Source of the DNA: CAXSBR01 sp964236495
GTDB taxonomy: Bacteria > Actinomycetota > Actinomycetes > Mycobacteriales > Jatrophihabitantaceae
DNA: 64,000 nt
Direction of reading: 5' to 3'
Assembly: GCA_964236495.1 (NCBI GenBank)
Contig: CAXSBR010000001.1
Location: 1-64,000 of the forward strand
Shown here in pieces: positions 33,808-42,467 of the stretch. The notes beneath the pieces were generated by a model. That model was not told the origin of the DNA. It was given only the letters and a program-made list of their open reading frames with translations, and did not search any database. Every line of letters begins with the position of its first letter. The stretch's first letter is position 1. A program made the translations under genes and the position numbers.

Positions 33808-35381
33808 GCGCCCTGAACTCGGTTCTGCTCGCCGATGGAGTTCTCACCCGGGCTGACGCTGCAACGATCCACGCTCCGTCGGTGTCCTACTACGCGCTGT
33901 GCCCGATCTTGATCGTGCTGGGGGCTGCGATCCTGGGCGTTCTGGTCGAGGCGTTCGTCGCGCGCGAGGAGCGCTATGCCGCCCAGGTGGTGGTCACCGT
34001 GGTCGGTCTGCTGGCCGCGCTGGTCGCGGTGGGCGTCATCCACAACACGTCGGTGATCACCGCGGCCGGCGCAGTCGCGGTCGACGGTTTCGCGTTGTTC
34101 ATTCAGGCCACGATTTTGGTGATGGCGATTCTGTCCGTGCTGCTGATCGCCGAGCGCAGCGTGGACACCGGTAGCGCGGTGGTGGCCTCGGCCGCTGTCG
34201 TGGCCGGATCTCCGGCCGATCGACGGTTGCTCACCAGCACCCGAGTGCAGACCGAGATCTTTCCGCTTTTACTGTTCGCGGTGTCCGGGATGCTCATCTT
34301 CCCGGCGTCGAACAACCTGCTGACGATGTTCGTCGCGCTGGAGGTGCTGTCGTTGCCGTTGTACCTGATGGCCGGCCTGGCGCGTCGTCGACGGTTGCTG
34401 TCGCAGGAAGCAGCGATGAAGTACTTCCTGCTGGGCGCGTTCGCCTCCGCGTTCTTCACCTACGGGCTCGCATTGATATACGGCTACGCGGGCACCGTGG
34501 ACCTCAACGGCATCCTGCATGGCAACGGCAACCAGTCCGACACGTTGCTCTATCTCGGGCTGGGCCTGCTGCTTGTCGGCCTGCTCTTCAAGGCCGGAAT
34601 CGCACCGTTCCACAGCTGGACCCCCGACGTCTACCAGGGCTCGCCGACACCGGTGACGGCGTTCATGAGTGCCTGCACGAAGATCGCGGCGTTCGGTGCG
34701 CTGTCGCGGGTGCTTTACGTAGGCTTCTACGGCACCAACTGGAGCTGGCGGCCGTTGATCTGGGCCGTAGCCATCGCCTCCATGGTGGTCGGCACAGTGC
34801 TGGGTCTCACCCAGACCGACATCAAGCGCCTGCTCGCCTATTCGGCGATTGCTCACGCCGGCTTCATCCTCGTCGCATTGATCTCGGTGAACCGCGCCGG
34901 GCTCTCAGCGGTGCTGTTCTACTTGCTGGCCTACGGCTTCACGAGCATCGCCAGCTTCGGACTGCTCACGTTGGTGCGCGACTCCAACGGGGAGGCCACC
35001 CACCTGTCGCAGTGGTCCGGTTTGGCTAAACGCTCGCCCATTCTGGCGTTGGCGATGACGCTGCTGCTGCTCGGCCTCGCCGGCATTCCGCTCACCAGCG
35101 GGTTCATCGGCAAGTTCTTGGTGTTCCGCGCCGCTTACCACACCGGCGGTCCGCTGGTCGTGATCGCACTCGTGGCATCGGCAGTGTCGGCGTTCTATTA
35201 CCTGCGCATCGTCGTACTCATGTACTTCGCCGAACCGCCGCTGGATCCGCCGACGATTGCCGTGCCCTCACCGTTGACGACCGTGGCGCTCACGATCGGA
35301 ACCGTTGCCACGGTGGTGCTGGGCATAGTGCCGCAACCATTGATCGATTTGGCGAACAAGGCCGCCATCCTGCGCGGGTGA
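33804..35381 (+). CDS. nuoN: NADH-quinone oxidoreductase subunit N
   Basis: Antiporter-like subunit, 525 residues. Signatures: VALEVLSLPLYLMAGLARR (membrane Glu), KAGIAPFHSWTPDVYQGSPTPVTAFMS and DIKRLLAYSAIAHAGFILVALI. The first 60 residues are a longer amphipathic lead-in. The GTG start is preceded by GGAGGAGG and overlaps nuoM by four bases. The stop in turn overlaps the polyprenyl synthase start, so quinone synthesis and complex I are translationally linked. Confidence 0.96.
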   Translation: MSALNSVLLADGVLTRADAATIHAPSVSYYALCPILIVLGAAILGVLVEAFVAREERYAAQVVVTVVGLLAALVAVGVIHNTSVITAAGAVAVDGFALFIQATILVMAILSVLLIAERSVDTGSAVVASAAVVAGSPADRRLLTSTRVQTEIFPLLLFAVSGMLIFPASNNLLTMFVALEVLSLPLYLMAGLARRRRLLSQEAAMKYFLLGAFASAFFTYGLALIYGYAGTVDLNGILHGNGNQSDTLLYLGLGLLLVGLLFKAGIAPFHSWTPDVYQGSPTPVTAFMSACTKIAAFGALSRVLYVGFYGTNWSWRPLIWAVAIASMVVGTVLGLTQTDIKRLLAYSAIAHAGFILVALISVNRAGLSAVLFYLLAYGFTSIASFGLLTLVRDSNGEATHLSQWSGLAKRSPILALAMTLLLLGLAGIPLTSGFIGKFLVFRAAYHTGGPLVVIALVASAVSAFYYLRIVVLMYFAEPPLDPPTIAVPSPLTTVALTIGTVATVVLGIVPQPLIDLANKAAILRG

Positions 35382-36391
35382 CCGGTCTGCAAGCCCACCG
35401 AGGTGTGCCGCTCGACCTCACCTTCGACGATCCGGTCCTGGAATCTTCGGTGCGGGCGGGCGTGGTCGCCGTCGAGGCGGCGCTGGCCGACATCGTGGTG
35501 GCCGACGACGAGTTCGTGTCACTGGTGGCTGCCCACCTCATCGAAGCCGGCGGCAAGCGGTTCCGGCCCCTGCTGGCGGTGCTGGCGGCTCACTTCGGCG
35601 ACGCGCGGGCGTACGGCGTGGTCGAATCCGCCGTTGTCGTCGAGCTGACTCATCTGGCGACCCTGTATCACGACGACGTGATGGACGAAGCGGCTGTTCG
35701 GCGCGGGGCGGTGTCGGCGAACGCCCGCTGGGGCAACACGGTGGCCATCTTGACCGGTGACTTCTTGTTCTCGCGAGCGTCGAATCTGCTCGCCGATCTC
35801 GGCCCGGTGGCGGTCAAAATTCAGGCCCGAACCTTCGAGCGGCTCGTCGTGGGTCAGATCCGCGAGACCGTCGGTCCTACAGCGGGCGCGGATGCCATCG
35901 AGCACTATCTCAGCGTGCTGACCGGCAAGACCGGATCGCTGATCGCCGCCGCCGCCCAGTTCGGCGCGATGTTCGCCGGCGCCGACGCTGCCACCGTCGA
36001 CGCGCTACGCCGGTTCGGCGAGGAGATCGGGGTGGCGTTCCAACTGTCCGACGACATCCTCGACATCGCCTCTCACGACTCGGGCAAAACTCCGGGTACG
36101 GATCTGCGCGAGGGCGTTCCGACGCTGCCGGTGCTGCATGCGCGGGCATCGAACGCTGACGACGCCGACGCCGTCCGGCTGCGCGCGCTCGTGTCCCGAC
36201 CGCTCCGCGACGACGGCGAAGTCAGCGAAGCGTTGGCGCTGCTGCGGACCTCGCCCGGGATGGCAGCCGCGCGCGCCGAGCTCGCCGCCTATGCCGACCG
36301 TGCCCGGGCGCTGCTGGCCCGTCTTCCCGACGTGCCTGCTCGAACGGCACTGGCCGCGCTGGTCGAGTTGACTGTCACCCGCAGTCGGTAG
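35378..36391 (+). CDS. Polyprenyl diphosphate synthase (menaquinone side chain type)
   Basis: Trans-prenyltransferase of 337 residues. First aspartate-rich motif HDDVMDEA, second motif LSDDILDIA, with GGKRFRP, the KTGSLIAAA motif and GTDLREGVPTLPVL. It condenses isopentenyl diphosphate onto an allylic primer; the small residues before the first motif (THLATLYHDD) suggest a long-chain (heptaprenyl or longer) synthase, as for GrcC-type enzymes of actinomycetes. Coupling to nuoN by GTGA argues that its product is the menaquinone tail. Chain length is not provable here. Confidence 0.92.
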   Translation: MTGLQAHRGVPLDLTFDDPVLESSVRAGVVAVEAALADIVVADDEFVSLVAAHLIEAGGKRFRPLLAVLAAHFGDARAYGVVESAVVVELTHLATLYHDDVMDEAAVRRGAVSANARWGNTVAILTGDFLFSRASNLLADLGPVAVKIQARTFERLVVGQIRETVGPTAGADAIEHYLSVLTGKTGSLIAAAAQFGAMFAGADAATVDALRRFGEEIGVAFQLSDDILDIASHDSGKTPGTDLREGVPTLPVLHARASNADDADAVRLRALVSRPLRDDGEVSEALALLRTSPGMAAARAELAAYADRARALLARLPDVPARTALAALVELTVTRSR

Positions 36392-36463
36392 CCCGTCGCG
36401 CATGGATCGGATGCCGCACGCTTGTGGGTTCGGCGGTTGATTCGGGTTTCGTCGCGCTAGGCG

Positions 36464-36697
36464 TCAGAGCCCGTCGTGCAAGTCGATCGACGCGACGTGG
36501 CGCGGGTCGATCGTGAGGTCGCCCAGCTGGGGATGCGCCACAACGATCACCGGCGCGTCAATGCTGCGAGCGTGTTCGACCTGGTCGCGCACGTCTGCGG
36601 CGTAGGCCTCGGCCTGCTCGTGATCGAGCAGTTGCAGGTCGACGTCCTGCTCGGCGGGCTCGTCGTTGAAGGCGATCTTGAGAAAGTAGGTGGACAT
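36464..36697 (-). CDS. Small acidic protein of unknown function
   Basis: 77 residues, strongly acidic (many Asp and Glu) with His near the C-terminus: MSTYFLKIAFNDEPAEQDVD at the start and PQLGDLTIDPRHVASIDLHDGL at the end. The alternating pattern suggests a small alpha/beta fold. An AACCTGCC spacer upstream does not show an obvious ribosome site, but the ATG start and consistent composition favour a real gene. Not recognised. It converges with the polyprenyl synthase and may belong with rarD on the minus strand. Confidence 0.55.
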   Translation of the reverse strand: MSTYFLKIAFNDEPAEQDVDLQLLDHEQAEAYAADVRDQVEHARSIDAPVIVVAHPQLGDLTIDPRHVASIDLHDGL

Positions 36698-36791
36698 GCA
36701 GGCAGGTTAGCGTCTGCGGTTCCTCACTCGAGCCGGCCGGGCAGAGCCCAGCGATGCCGTACCAGCGGCACGCGAGTGCACCGTTACTGGA

Positions 36792-37724
36792 TCAGGCCGT
36801 CGGCACCGCAGCGGGCGCGCCCGCGCGCCGCTCGATGCCGCTGTGGCGCGAGTGTCGTAGGCCGTCCGCGCTCAACGCGATCAGGGCGAGCCACACCAGC
36901 GCGAAGCCGGCCAGTCGCGCTGGTGGCAGGGCCTCGTGCTTGACGCCGACGCCTACGGCGAACTGCAAAACCGGCGCGAGGTACTGGATCAGGCCCATCG
37001 TCGTCAGAGGTAGTCGACGGGTCGCAGCGCCGAAGAACAGCAGCGGCACCGCGGTGATCAGGCCGGTGCCTGCCATCAGCAGGGCATGCCCGGGGCCGTG
37101 ATGGGTGAAGGTCTGCGAGCCCGTGGCACCGAGGACGGTGAGCGTGATCGCTGCGGGTACGGCCAGGAAACCGGTTTCGATCGCCAGCGACTCCACCGCA
37201 CCGACGCCGGCCTTCTTCTTCTGGTAGCCGTAGGTGCCGAAGCTGACCGCGAGCACGAGCGCAATCCACGGCGGGCGGCCGTAGTCGACGGTGAGCACGA
37301 CGATCGCCAGCGCGCCGATGCCCACGGCGATCCACTGCGGGCGCCGTAGGTGTTCGCCGAGCAGGAACACACCGAGCAGCACCGTGATCAGCGGGTTGAT
37401 GAAATAGCCGAGGCTGGTTTCCAGAACATGCCCGGAATTCACGCCCCAGATGTAGACGCCCCAGTTGACCGACACCACGACAGCCGCGATGGCCAGCCGG
37501 CCCGCGATGCGGCGGTCGGCGAGCACGGCACGCAAGCGATCCCAGCCGTGAGTAACCCGCAGCAGCACCGCGACCACGAGCAGCGACCACAGCATCCGCT
37601 GAGCCAGGATCTCGATCGCGTTGGCCGGCTCGAGCAGCGGCCAGTACAGCGGGAAGGCGCCCCACAAGGTGTAGGCGGCCACGCCGTAGAGAAGGCCACG
37701 CCGCGACGTCTGCTGCTCGTTCAC
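36792..37724 (-). CDS. rarD: RarD family EamA transporter
   Basis: Ten-helix drug/metabolite transporter of 310 residues, duplicated EamA domain. Family sequences: LYGVAAYTLWGAFPLYWPLL at the start, AQRMLWSLL, NWGVYIWGVNSGHVLETSLGYFINPL and LIQYLAPVLQFAVGV. RarD (chloramphenicol-sensitive protein) function is unproven. The start is uncertain: GTG 37724 or TTG 37733, three codons apart; GTG is chosen as the more frequent start codon. It overlaps nothing and lies between the small acidic gene and korB. Confidence 0.9.
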   Translation of the reverse strand: MNEQQTSRRGLLYGVAAYTLWGAFPLYWPLLEPANAIEILAQRMLWSLLVVAVLLRVTHGWDRLRAVLADRRIAGRLAIAAVVVSVNWGVYIWGVNSGHVLETSLGYFINPLITVLLGVFLLGEHLRRPQWIAVGIGALAIVVLTVDYGRPPWIALVLAVSFGTYGYQKKKAGVGAVESLAIETGFLAVPAAITLTVLGATGSQTFTHHGPGHALLMAGTGLITAVPLLFFGAATRRLPLTTMGLIQYLAPVLQFAVGVGVKHEALPPARLAGFALVWLALIALSADGLRHSRHSGIERRAGAPAAVPTA

Positions 37725-37800
37725 AACACTCAACTCTCGCTGGCTGCCGGGTCGGCAGGGTCGAACTAGTGGGTCGGCAGTCGTTGCGCCGCCCGCCGAT

Positions 37801-38841
37801 TCACGCGACGGTCCACGAGTCCGATCCGCGCAGCAGCGTTGCCAGGGAGTCGTTCTCGGCCGGTGCGGCGGCTGCCGCTTCGTCCAGTTGGGCGGCCATC
37901 ATGGCGTCGTAGGTCGGGCGCCCGACGTCGCGGAGCACCCCCATCGGCGAGTATCGAATGTCGATCGACTGCAACCGGGACAGCGCGAACGCCAACGTCG
38001 GGTCCTCAGCGTGAGCGTCGTGGACGACGACGCGGGGATCGCCGTCGGCAACGTCGTCGGCCAGCTCGAGTGCACCGGTGGCGACGTTACGCACGACGGC
38101 GCGCGATAGATCCTTGCCGAAGCGGATCGGCCGGCCGTGCTCCAGGCGGATGAAGTAGTCGTCGCGCGTCTCGGGGTCCTTGACCGCGTCGAAGGCTCCG
38201 TCGTTGAAGATGTTGCAGTTCTGATAGATCTCCACCAGTGCGGTGCCCTCGTGCTCGGCGGCCGCGCGCAGCACCGAGGTCAAGTGCTGGCGGTCGGAAT
38301 CCAGGGAGCGGGCTACGAATGTCGCCTCGGCGCCAAGCGCGATGGACACCGGATTGAACGGCGCATCCAGCGAGCCGTACGGAGAGGACTTGGTCACCTT
38401 GCCGACCTCGGACGTGGGCGAGTACTGACCCTTGGTCAGCCCATAGATGCGGTTGTTGAACAGCAGGATCTTGAGGTTGACATTGCGGCGCAGCGCGTGG
38501 ATCAGATGGTTGCCGCCGATGGACAGCGCGTCGCCATCACCGGTGACGACCCACACCGACAGGTCGGGGCGCGAGGTGGACAGTCCGGTCGCGATCGCGG
38601 GGGCGCGGCCGTGAATGGAGTGCATGCCGTAGGTGTTCATGTAGTACGGGAAACGCGACGAGCAGCCGATTCCGGAGATGAAAACGGTGTTCTCGCGGGC
38701 GATGTTCAACTCGGGCAGAAAGCCTTGCACTGCGGCCAGGACGGCGTAGTCACCGCAGCCGGGGCACCAGCGCACCTCCTGGTCGGTCTTGAAGTCCTTG
38801 GCCTTCAGCCCGAGCGGCGGACGAGCCGCGACGTCAGTCAT
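37801..38841 (-). CDS. korB: 2-oxoacid:ferredoxin oxidoreductase, beta subunit (KorB)
   Basis: Thiamine-diphosphate-binding subunit of 2-oxoglutarate:ferredoxin oxidoreductase, 346 residues. Motifs: RWCPGCGDYAVL, GIGCSSRFPYY, and the TPP motif GDGDALSIGGNHLIHALRRN ending in LFNNRIYGLTKGQYSPTS. With KorA it oxidises 2-oxoglutarate to succinyl-CoA and reduces ferredoxin. ATG at 38841 begins MTDVAARPPLG. korA lies 85 bases upstream on the same strand. Cysteines of the CPGC loop and Cys in GIGCSS fit the cluster-binding region. Confidence 0.93.
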   Translation of the reverse strand: MTDVAARPPLGLKAKDFKTDQEVRWCPGCGDYAVLAAVQGFLPELNIARENTVFISGIGCSSRFPYYMNTYGMHSIHGRAPAIATGLSTSRPDLSVWVVTGDGDALSIGGNHLIHALRRNVNLKILLFNNRIYGLTKGQYSPTSEVGKVTKSSPYGSLDAPFNPVSIALGAEATFVARSLDSDRQHLTSVLRAAAEHEGTALVEIYQNCNIFNDGAFDAVKDPETRDDYFIRLEHGRPIRFGKDLSRAVVRNVATGALELADDVADGDPRVVVHDAHAEDPTLAFALSRLQSIDIRYSPMGVLRDVGRPTYDAMMAAQLDEAAAAAPAENDSLATLLRGSDSWTVA

Positions 38842-38926
38842 GATCGGTTTCCTCCCTGGTCGGGGGTCGTCTCGCTGCTCTGGGTCTTGAGTGCATTGCT
38901 CATCGGCGCGCCGATGGAAGACCTGC

Positions 38927-40768
38927 TCACGGCGCAAGCACTCCTTGCAGCATTTCGGCCAGTTCGGCGGCTTTGAACGGCATACCTCGTACTTGGGTGA
39001 CGCTGACGATGTCGATGAGGTACTTCGCCCGCAACAGCATCGCCAGCTGACCCAGGTTCATCTCTGGCACGACGACCTTGTCGTAGCGGGCCAGCACTTC
39101 GCCCAGGTTGGGCGGGAACGGATTGAGATGCCGCAGGTGGGTCTGCGCGATCGAATAGCCGGCGCGGCGGACCCGGCGGGCGGCGGCACCGATCGGACCG
39201 TAGGTGGACCCCCACCCGAGTACGAGCACCGTGGCGTCACCGTCGGGGTCGTCCACGACTAGTTCGGGTACCGACACACCGTCGACCTTGGCTTGGCGAG
39301 TGCGCACCATGAAGTCGTGGTTGTCCGGATCGTAGGAGATGTTGCCGGTGCGGTCGGCCTTCTCGATTCCGCCGATGCGGTGCTGCAGGTCGGGCGTTCC
39401 TGGAACTGCCCACGGTCGGGCCAGCGTCTGCGGATCGCGCAGGTAGGGCAGGAACTCGCCGTGTTCGCCATTGGGCTGGGTCGTGAACTCTACCGAGAGG
39501 TCCGGCAGCGACGCAGTGTCAGGCACCTGCCACGGTTCGGACCCATTGGCCAGGTAGCCGTCGGACAGCAGAAACACCGGTGTGCGGTAGGTAGTCGCGA
39601 TGCGTACCGCTTCCAGCGCAGCAGAGAAGCAGTCGCCAGGAGACTGCGCAGCGACGATGGGAACCGGCGCTTCGCCGTTGCGCCCGAACATCGCTTGCAG
39701 CAGGTCTGACTGTTCGGTCTTGGTGGGCAACCCCGTAGAGGGACCGCCACGCTGGATGTCCACCACCACCAGCGGAAGCTCGAGTGACACCGCCAACCCG
39801 ATCGTCTCGCCCTTGAGCGCGATCCCAGGACCTGAGGACGTCGTCACACCCAGCGCACCACCGAAGGACGCGCCCAGCGCCGCCCCGATCCCCGCTATCT
39901 CGTCCTCGGCCTGGAACGTGCGGACGCCGAACCGTTTGTGCTTGCTCAGCTCATGCAGGATGTCCGACGCCGGCGTGATGGGGTACGCACCCAGGAACAG
40001 TGGCAGTCCGGCCAGCTTCGCCGCGGCGATCAAACCGTAGGCCAGCGCCAGGTTGCCGGTGATGTTGCGATAGGTACCCGCGGGCAGGGGAGCTGGCTTG
40101 ATCTCATAGGAGACGGCGAAGGCCTCGGTCGTCTCGCCGTAGTTCCAGCCGGCCTTGAACGCGGTGATGTTGGCCTCGGCGATGTCCATCCGTTTGGCGA
40201 ACTTGGCGCGCAGGAAGTCGATGGTGCCCTGAGTAGGCCGCGAGTACATCCAGGACAGCAAGCCCAGCGCGAACATGTTCTTGCTGCGCCCGGCATCCTT
40301 GCGCGACAGGCCACTGTCGACCAGGGCGTCCAACGTCAGCTTCGTGAGCTCGAGTGCGTGCACGTTGTAGGACTCGAGCGCGCCGTCATCGAGGGGATTG
40401 GACTCCCATCCGACGCGGGCGAGCGCGCGCGGAGTGAAATCGTGGGTGTCGACAATGATCGTTGCGTCTTTGGGCAGGTCGGCAAGGTTGGCCTTGAGCG
40501 CCGCGGGGTTCATGGCAACCAGGACGTCGGGCCGGTCGCCCGGAGTGAGGATGTCGTGGTCGGCGAAGTGCAGCTGGAAACTGCTGACACCGGGCAACGT
40601 GCCGGCCGGAGCGCGGATCTCGGCCGGGAAGTTGGGCAGCGTGGACAGGTCGTTGCCGAAGTTGGCCGTCTCGGCAGTGAAGCGGTCGCCAGTGAGCTGC
40701 ATGCCGTCGCCGGAGTCTCCGGCGATGCGGATGACGACGCGCTCGAGCTGCTGGACGTTCTTCGACAT
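38927..40768 (-). CDS. korA: 2-oxoacid:ferredoxin oxidoreductase, fused gamma-alpha subunit (KorA)
   Basis: 613-residue fusion as in the mycobacterial enzyme (Rv2455c type). The N-terminal gamma part opens RIAGDSGDGMQLTGDRF. The alpha part contains GAYPITPASDILHELSKHK, FQAEDEIAGIGAALGASFGG and TSSGPGIALKGETIGLAV, typical of pyrimidine-binding and substrate segments. Works with KorB to link the TCA cycle to ferredoxin. The aggagg-like site is 12 bases from the ATG, a long spacing. Its closeness to nuo suggests, without proof, a link to the respiratory chain. Confidence 0.93.
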   Translation of the reverse strand: MSKNVQQLERVVIRIAGDSGDGMQLTGDRFTAETANFGNDLSTLPNFPAEIRAPAGTLPGVSSFQLHFADHDILTPGDRPDVLVAMNPAALKANLADLPKDATIIVDTHDFTPRALARVGWESNPLDDGALESYNVHALELTKLTLDALVDSGLSRKDAGRSKNMFALGLLSWMYSRPTQGTIDFLRAKFAKRMDIAEANITAFKAGWNYGETTEAFAVSYEIKPAPLPAGTYRNITGNLALAYGLIAAAKLAGLPLFLGAYPITPASDILHELSKHKRFGVRTFQAEDEIAGIGAALGASFGGALGVTTSSGPGIALKGETIGLAVSLELPLVVVDIQRGGPSTGLPTKTEQSDLLQAMFGRNGEAPVPIVAAQSPGDCFSAALEAVRIATTYRTPVFLLSDGYLANGSEPWQVPDTASLPDLSVEFTTQPNGEHGEFLPYLRDPQTLARPWAVPGTPDLQHRIGGIEKADRTGNISYDPDNHDFMVRTRQAKVDGVSVPELVVDDPDGDATVLVLGWGSTYGPIGAAARRVRRAGYSIAQTHLRHLNPFPPNLGEVLARYDKVVVPEMNLGQLAMLLRAKYLIDIVSVTQVRGMPFKAAELAEMLQGVLAP

Positions 40769-40931
40769 GCTGGAGCGCCGCCTCCTACTGGCTGATGTCG
40801 GCGCTCGACTGCGCCGATAGGGCCGTTGCTACGTCCGCGCGCCGATCGTCGGTCGCGCCCGAAGGCCCAGACACACAAGCTTACGCAAGGTCCCAGCTAT
40901 TCCTCTGGCGCGCACGCATCGCCAGTGGCAG

Positions 40932-42098
40932 TCAACCGAAGAACCGCAGCCGCCGCAGCATGCGCGCGGTGATCAACCCATCGGACAGGCCCAGCCTGGT
41001 GAGGTCGTCGAAGCAGCGTTGATCTGCCGCGGCAGCACGCACGCCGGCGTCGATCAGGCTTGGTCGTCCGCCCATCTGTGCCAACAGCGTGGTGTGGCGC
41101 AGATGCCTGCCGAGACTGTGCCCCATCGAGCGTCGGTACAGCGACCCTGCATCCATGCCGGGCCGGTCGAGCGCAGCGGCAGCCGCGCGGCCGGCCAGCG
41201 CTCCAGAGCGCACGGCGTAGAAGATGCCCTCGCCGGTGAACGGATTGATCAGCGACTGGGCGTCGCCCACCAGCAGCACCCGTCCCGACGCAATGCGCGG
41301 GCGGCCGGTGGTCAGCGGTAACTTGTGCGCTCGCAGTGCAGTCGGCTGTGCGTCGAGGCCGGGCAGCAGTTGCCGCATGCGCGTGAGCAGATGTCGACGG
41401 GTCAGCGACGCCGGGCTCGAACTCAGCAGCTGCCCATAGCCGACGTTGGCCTGCCCGTTGCCCAGCGGAAAACTCCACGCGTACGCCGGCCAGTGTTGAC
41501 GTGTCATCACGATGACCTGCTCGCCCTGCTGCCCATCTGGCACCGGCGCGTACCCGCGCATGGCCAGAGCCACCTGATGCGCGGGCTGCGGCTGGGGATG
41601 CAGCGCCCGCCGGATCACCGACTCGGACCCGTCGGCGCCCACGACGATCCGCGCCCGCAGCGTCTCGTCCAACACGACGCCGTCGTCGACGACCGACACT
41701 GACCGCACGGCGTGGCGCCGGACCTCGATCCCGCGCCGGCGGACGTCGCGAACCAGTCGTGCGTCGAACACTTCGCGCGCGACGACGTGTACTGGTCGAG
41801 GTTGGTCGCGGCCGGCGGTGACGCCGCCCGGTGAGGTCAGACGCAGCCTGGTCACCGCGGGTGCTCCGGCGAAGACGGCTGGCATGTCGAAGTCGAGGTC
41901 GGCCAGGACGTCGTCGACTTCGGCTGCGATTCCGTCACCACACACCTTGTCCCGCGGAAACTCGGCGCGGTCCAGCACCAAGACCTGGGTGTGCGGACGC
42001 GCTTGCACCACCGCCGCGGCGGTGGCGCAGCCGGCTGGACCTGCGCCCACCACGACGACGTCCCATACCGCATTCTCTGTCCGGTCGGGCGAGATCAC
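40932..42098 (-). CDS. Geranylgeranyl reductase family FAD oxidoreductase (second copy)
   Basis: Flavoprotein of 388 residues: VVVVGAGPAGCATAAAVV near the start, KVCGDGIAAEV box, VVGADGSESVIRRAL, and LVGDAQSLINPFTGEGIFYAVRSGALAG. Same family as the MenJ-like gene at 17379 but diverged, with the second binding half less similar. The GTG at 42098 has a GAGGAG ribosome site, so the longer open frame upstream is not used. Could act on the polyprenyl tail of a lipid or quinone; substrate unknown. It is divergent from the EspC-like gene, with two DnaA boxes between. Confidence 0.87.
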   Translation of the reverse strand: MISPDRTENAVWDVVVVGAGPAGCATAAAVVQARPHTQVLVLDRAEFPRDKVCGDGIAAEVDDVLADLDFDMPAVFAGAPAVTRLRLTSPGGVTAGRDQPRPVHVVAREVFDARLVRDVRRRGIEVRRHAVRSVSVVDDGVVLDETLRARIVVGADGSESVIRRALHPQPQPAHQVALAMRGYAPVPDGQQGEQVIVMTRQHWPAYAWSFPLGNGQANVGYGQLLSSSPASLTRRHLLTRMRQLLPGLDAQPTALRAHKLPLTTGRPRIASGRVLLVGDAQSLINPFTGEGIFYAVRSGALAGRAAAAALDRPGMDAGSLYRRSMGHSLGRHLRHTTLLAQMGGRPSLIDAGVRAAAADQRCFDDLTRLGLSDGLITARMLRRLRFFG

Positions 42099-42115
42099 AC
42101 GGCTCCTCGGCAATC

Positions 42116-42142
42116 TGTGGATAACGGCTGGGGTGTGGATAA
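42116..42142. promoter_or_regulatory. Two perfect DnaA-box 9-mers in direct repeat
   Basis: TGTGGATAA, the complement of the consensus DnaA box TTATCCACA, occurs at 42116-42124 and 42134-42142, in the same orientation with 18-base spacing. They sit in the 75-base divergent intergenic region between the FAD oxidoreductase and the EspC-like gene. A perfect 9-mer twice within 27 bases is unlikely by chance in GC-rich DNA. It is too small for an origin; a DnaA-controlled promoter or titration site is possible. Function is inferred. Confidence 0.6.
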
Positions 42143-42173
42143 CCTCGCGAGGACGGCGGCGGAACTGCCTATC

Positions 42174-42467
42174 GTGTCGGACGTGCTGACTGTTTCGATC
42201 GACAAACTTGACCAACTCGGGCGCGAGTTGCAGGACGCTGCCCAAACAATTCTGCGGCACGCGAAGGGCGACCTCGGGTCCAGCCTGTCGCGTGACGGAG
42301 CAGTCGGCAAGGCGATCGTGAGCGTGGAACACGACTGGAGTAAGCAGCGCACGGCGATCACGAAGTATCTCAGCGCAGTAGGCACGGGCGCGCAGGATGC
42401 GGCGCGGTTCTATGCGGCTGTCGAACAAGAAATCCGGTCGGCAGCTTCGCCGAAAGCAGCGAAGTGA
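42174..42467 (+). CDS. EspC-like (DUF2580-type) small helical protein, candidate T7SS substrate
   Basis: 97 residues, all-helical, with the ESX/EspC layout: a first helix (LTVSIDKLDQLGRELQDA), a conserved Trp in the second helix (VEHDWSKQRT), and a C-terminal YxxxD/E-type motif FYAAVEQE, the signal for type VII secretion. It lacks a true WXG loop. The GTG at 42174 is taken from a GGCGGA ribosome site ten bases upstream; GTG at 42183 is the alternative. Stop overlaps the next gene by four bases. Assignment to the EspC family is by pattern, not by search. Confidence 0.62.
   Translation: MSDVLTVSIDKLDQLGRELQDAAQTILRHAKGDLGSSLSRDGAVGKAIVSVEHDWSKQRTAITKYLSAVGTGAQDAARFYAAVEQEIRSAASPKAAK

Noticed and set aside
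42116..42142. Replication origin
   Set aside because: Only two DnaA boxes, no AT-rich unwinding stretch and no dnaA, dnaN or parAB genes nearby.
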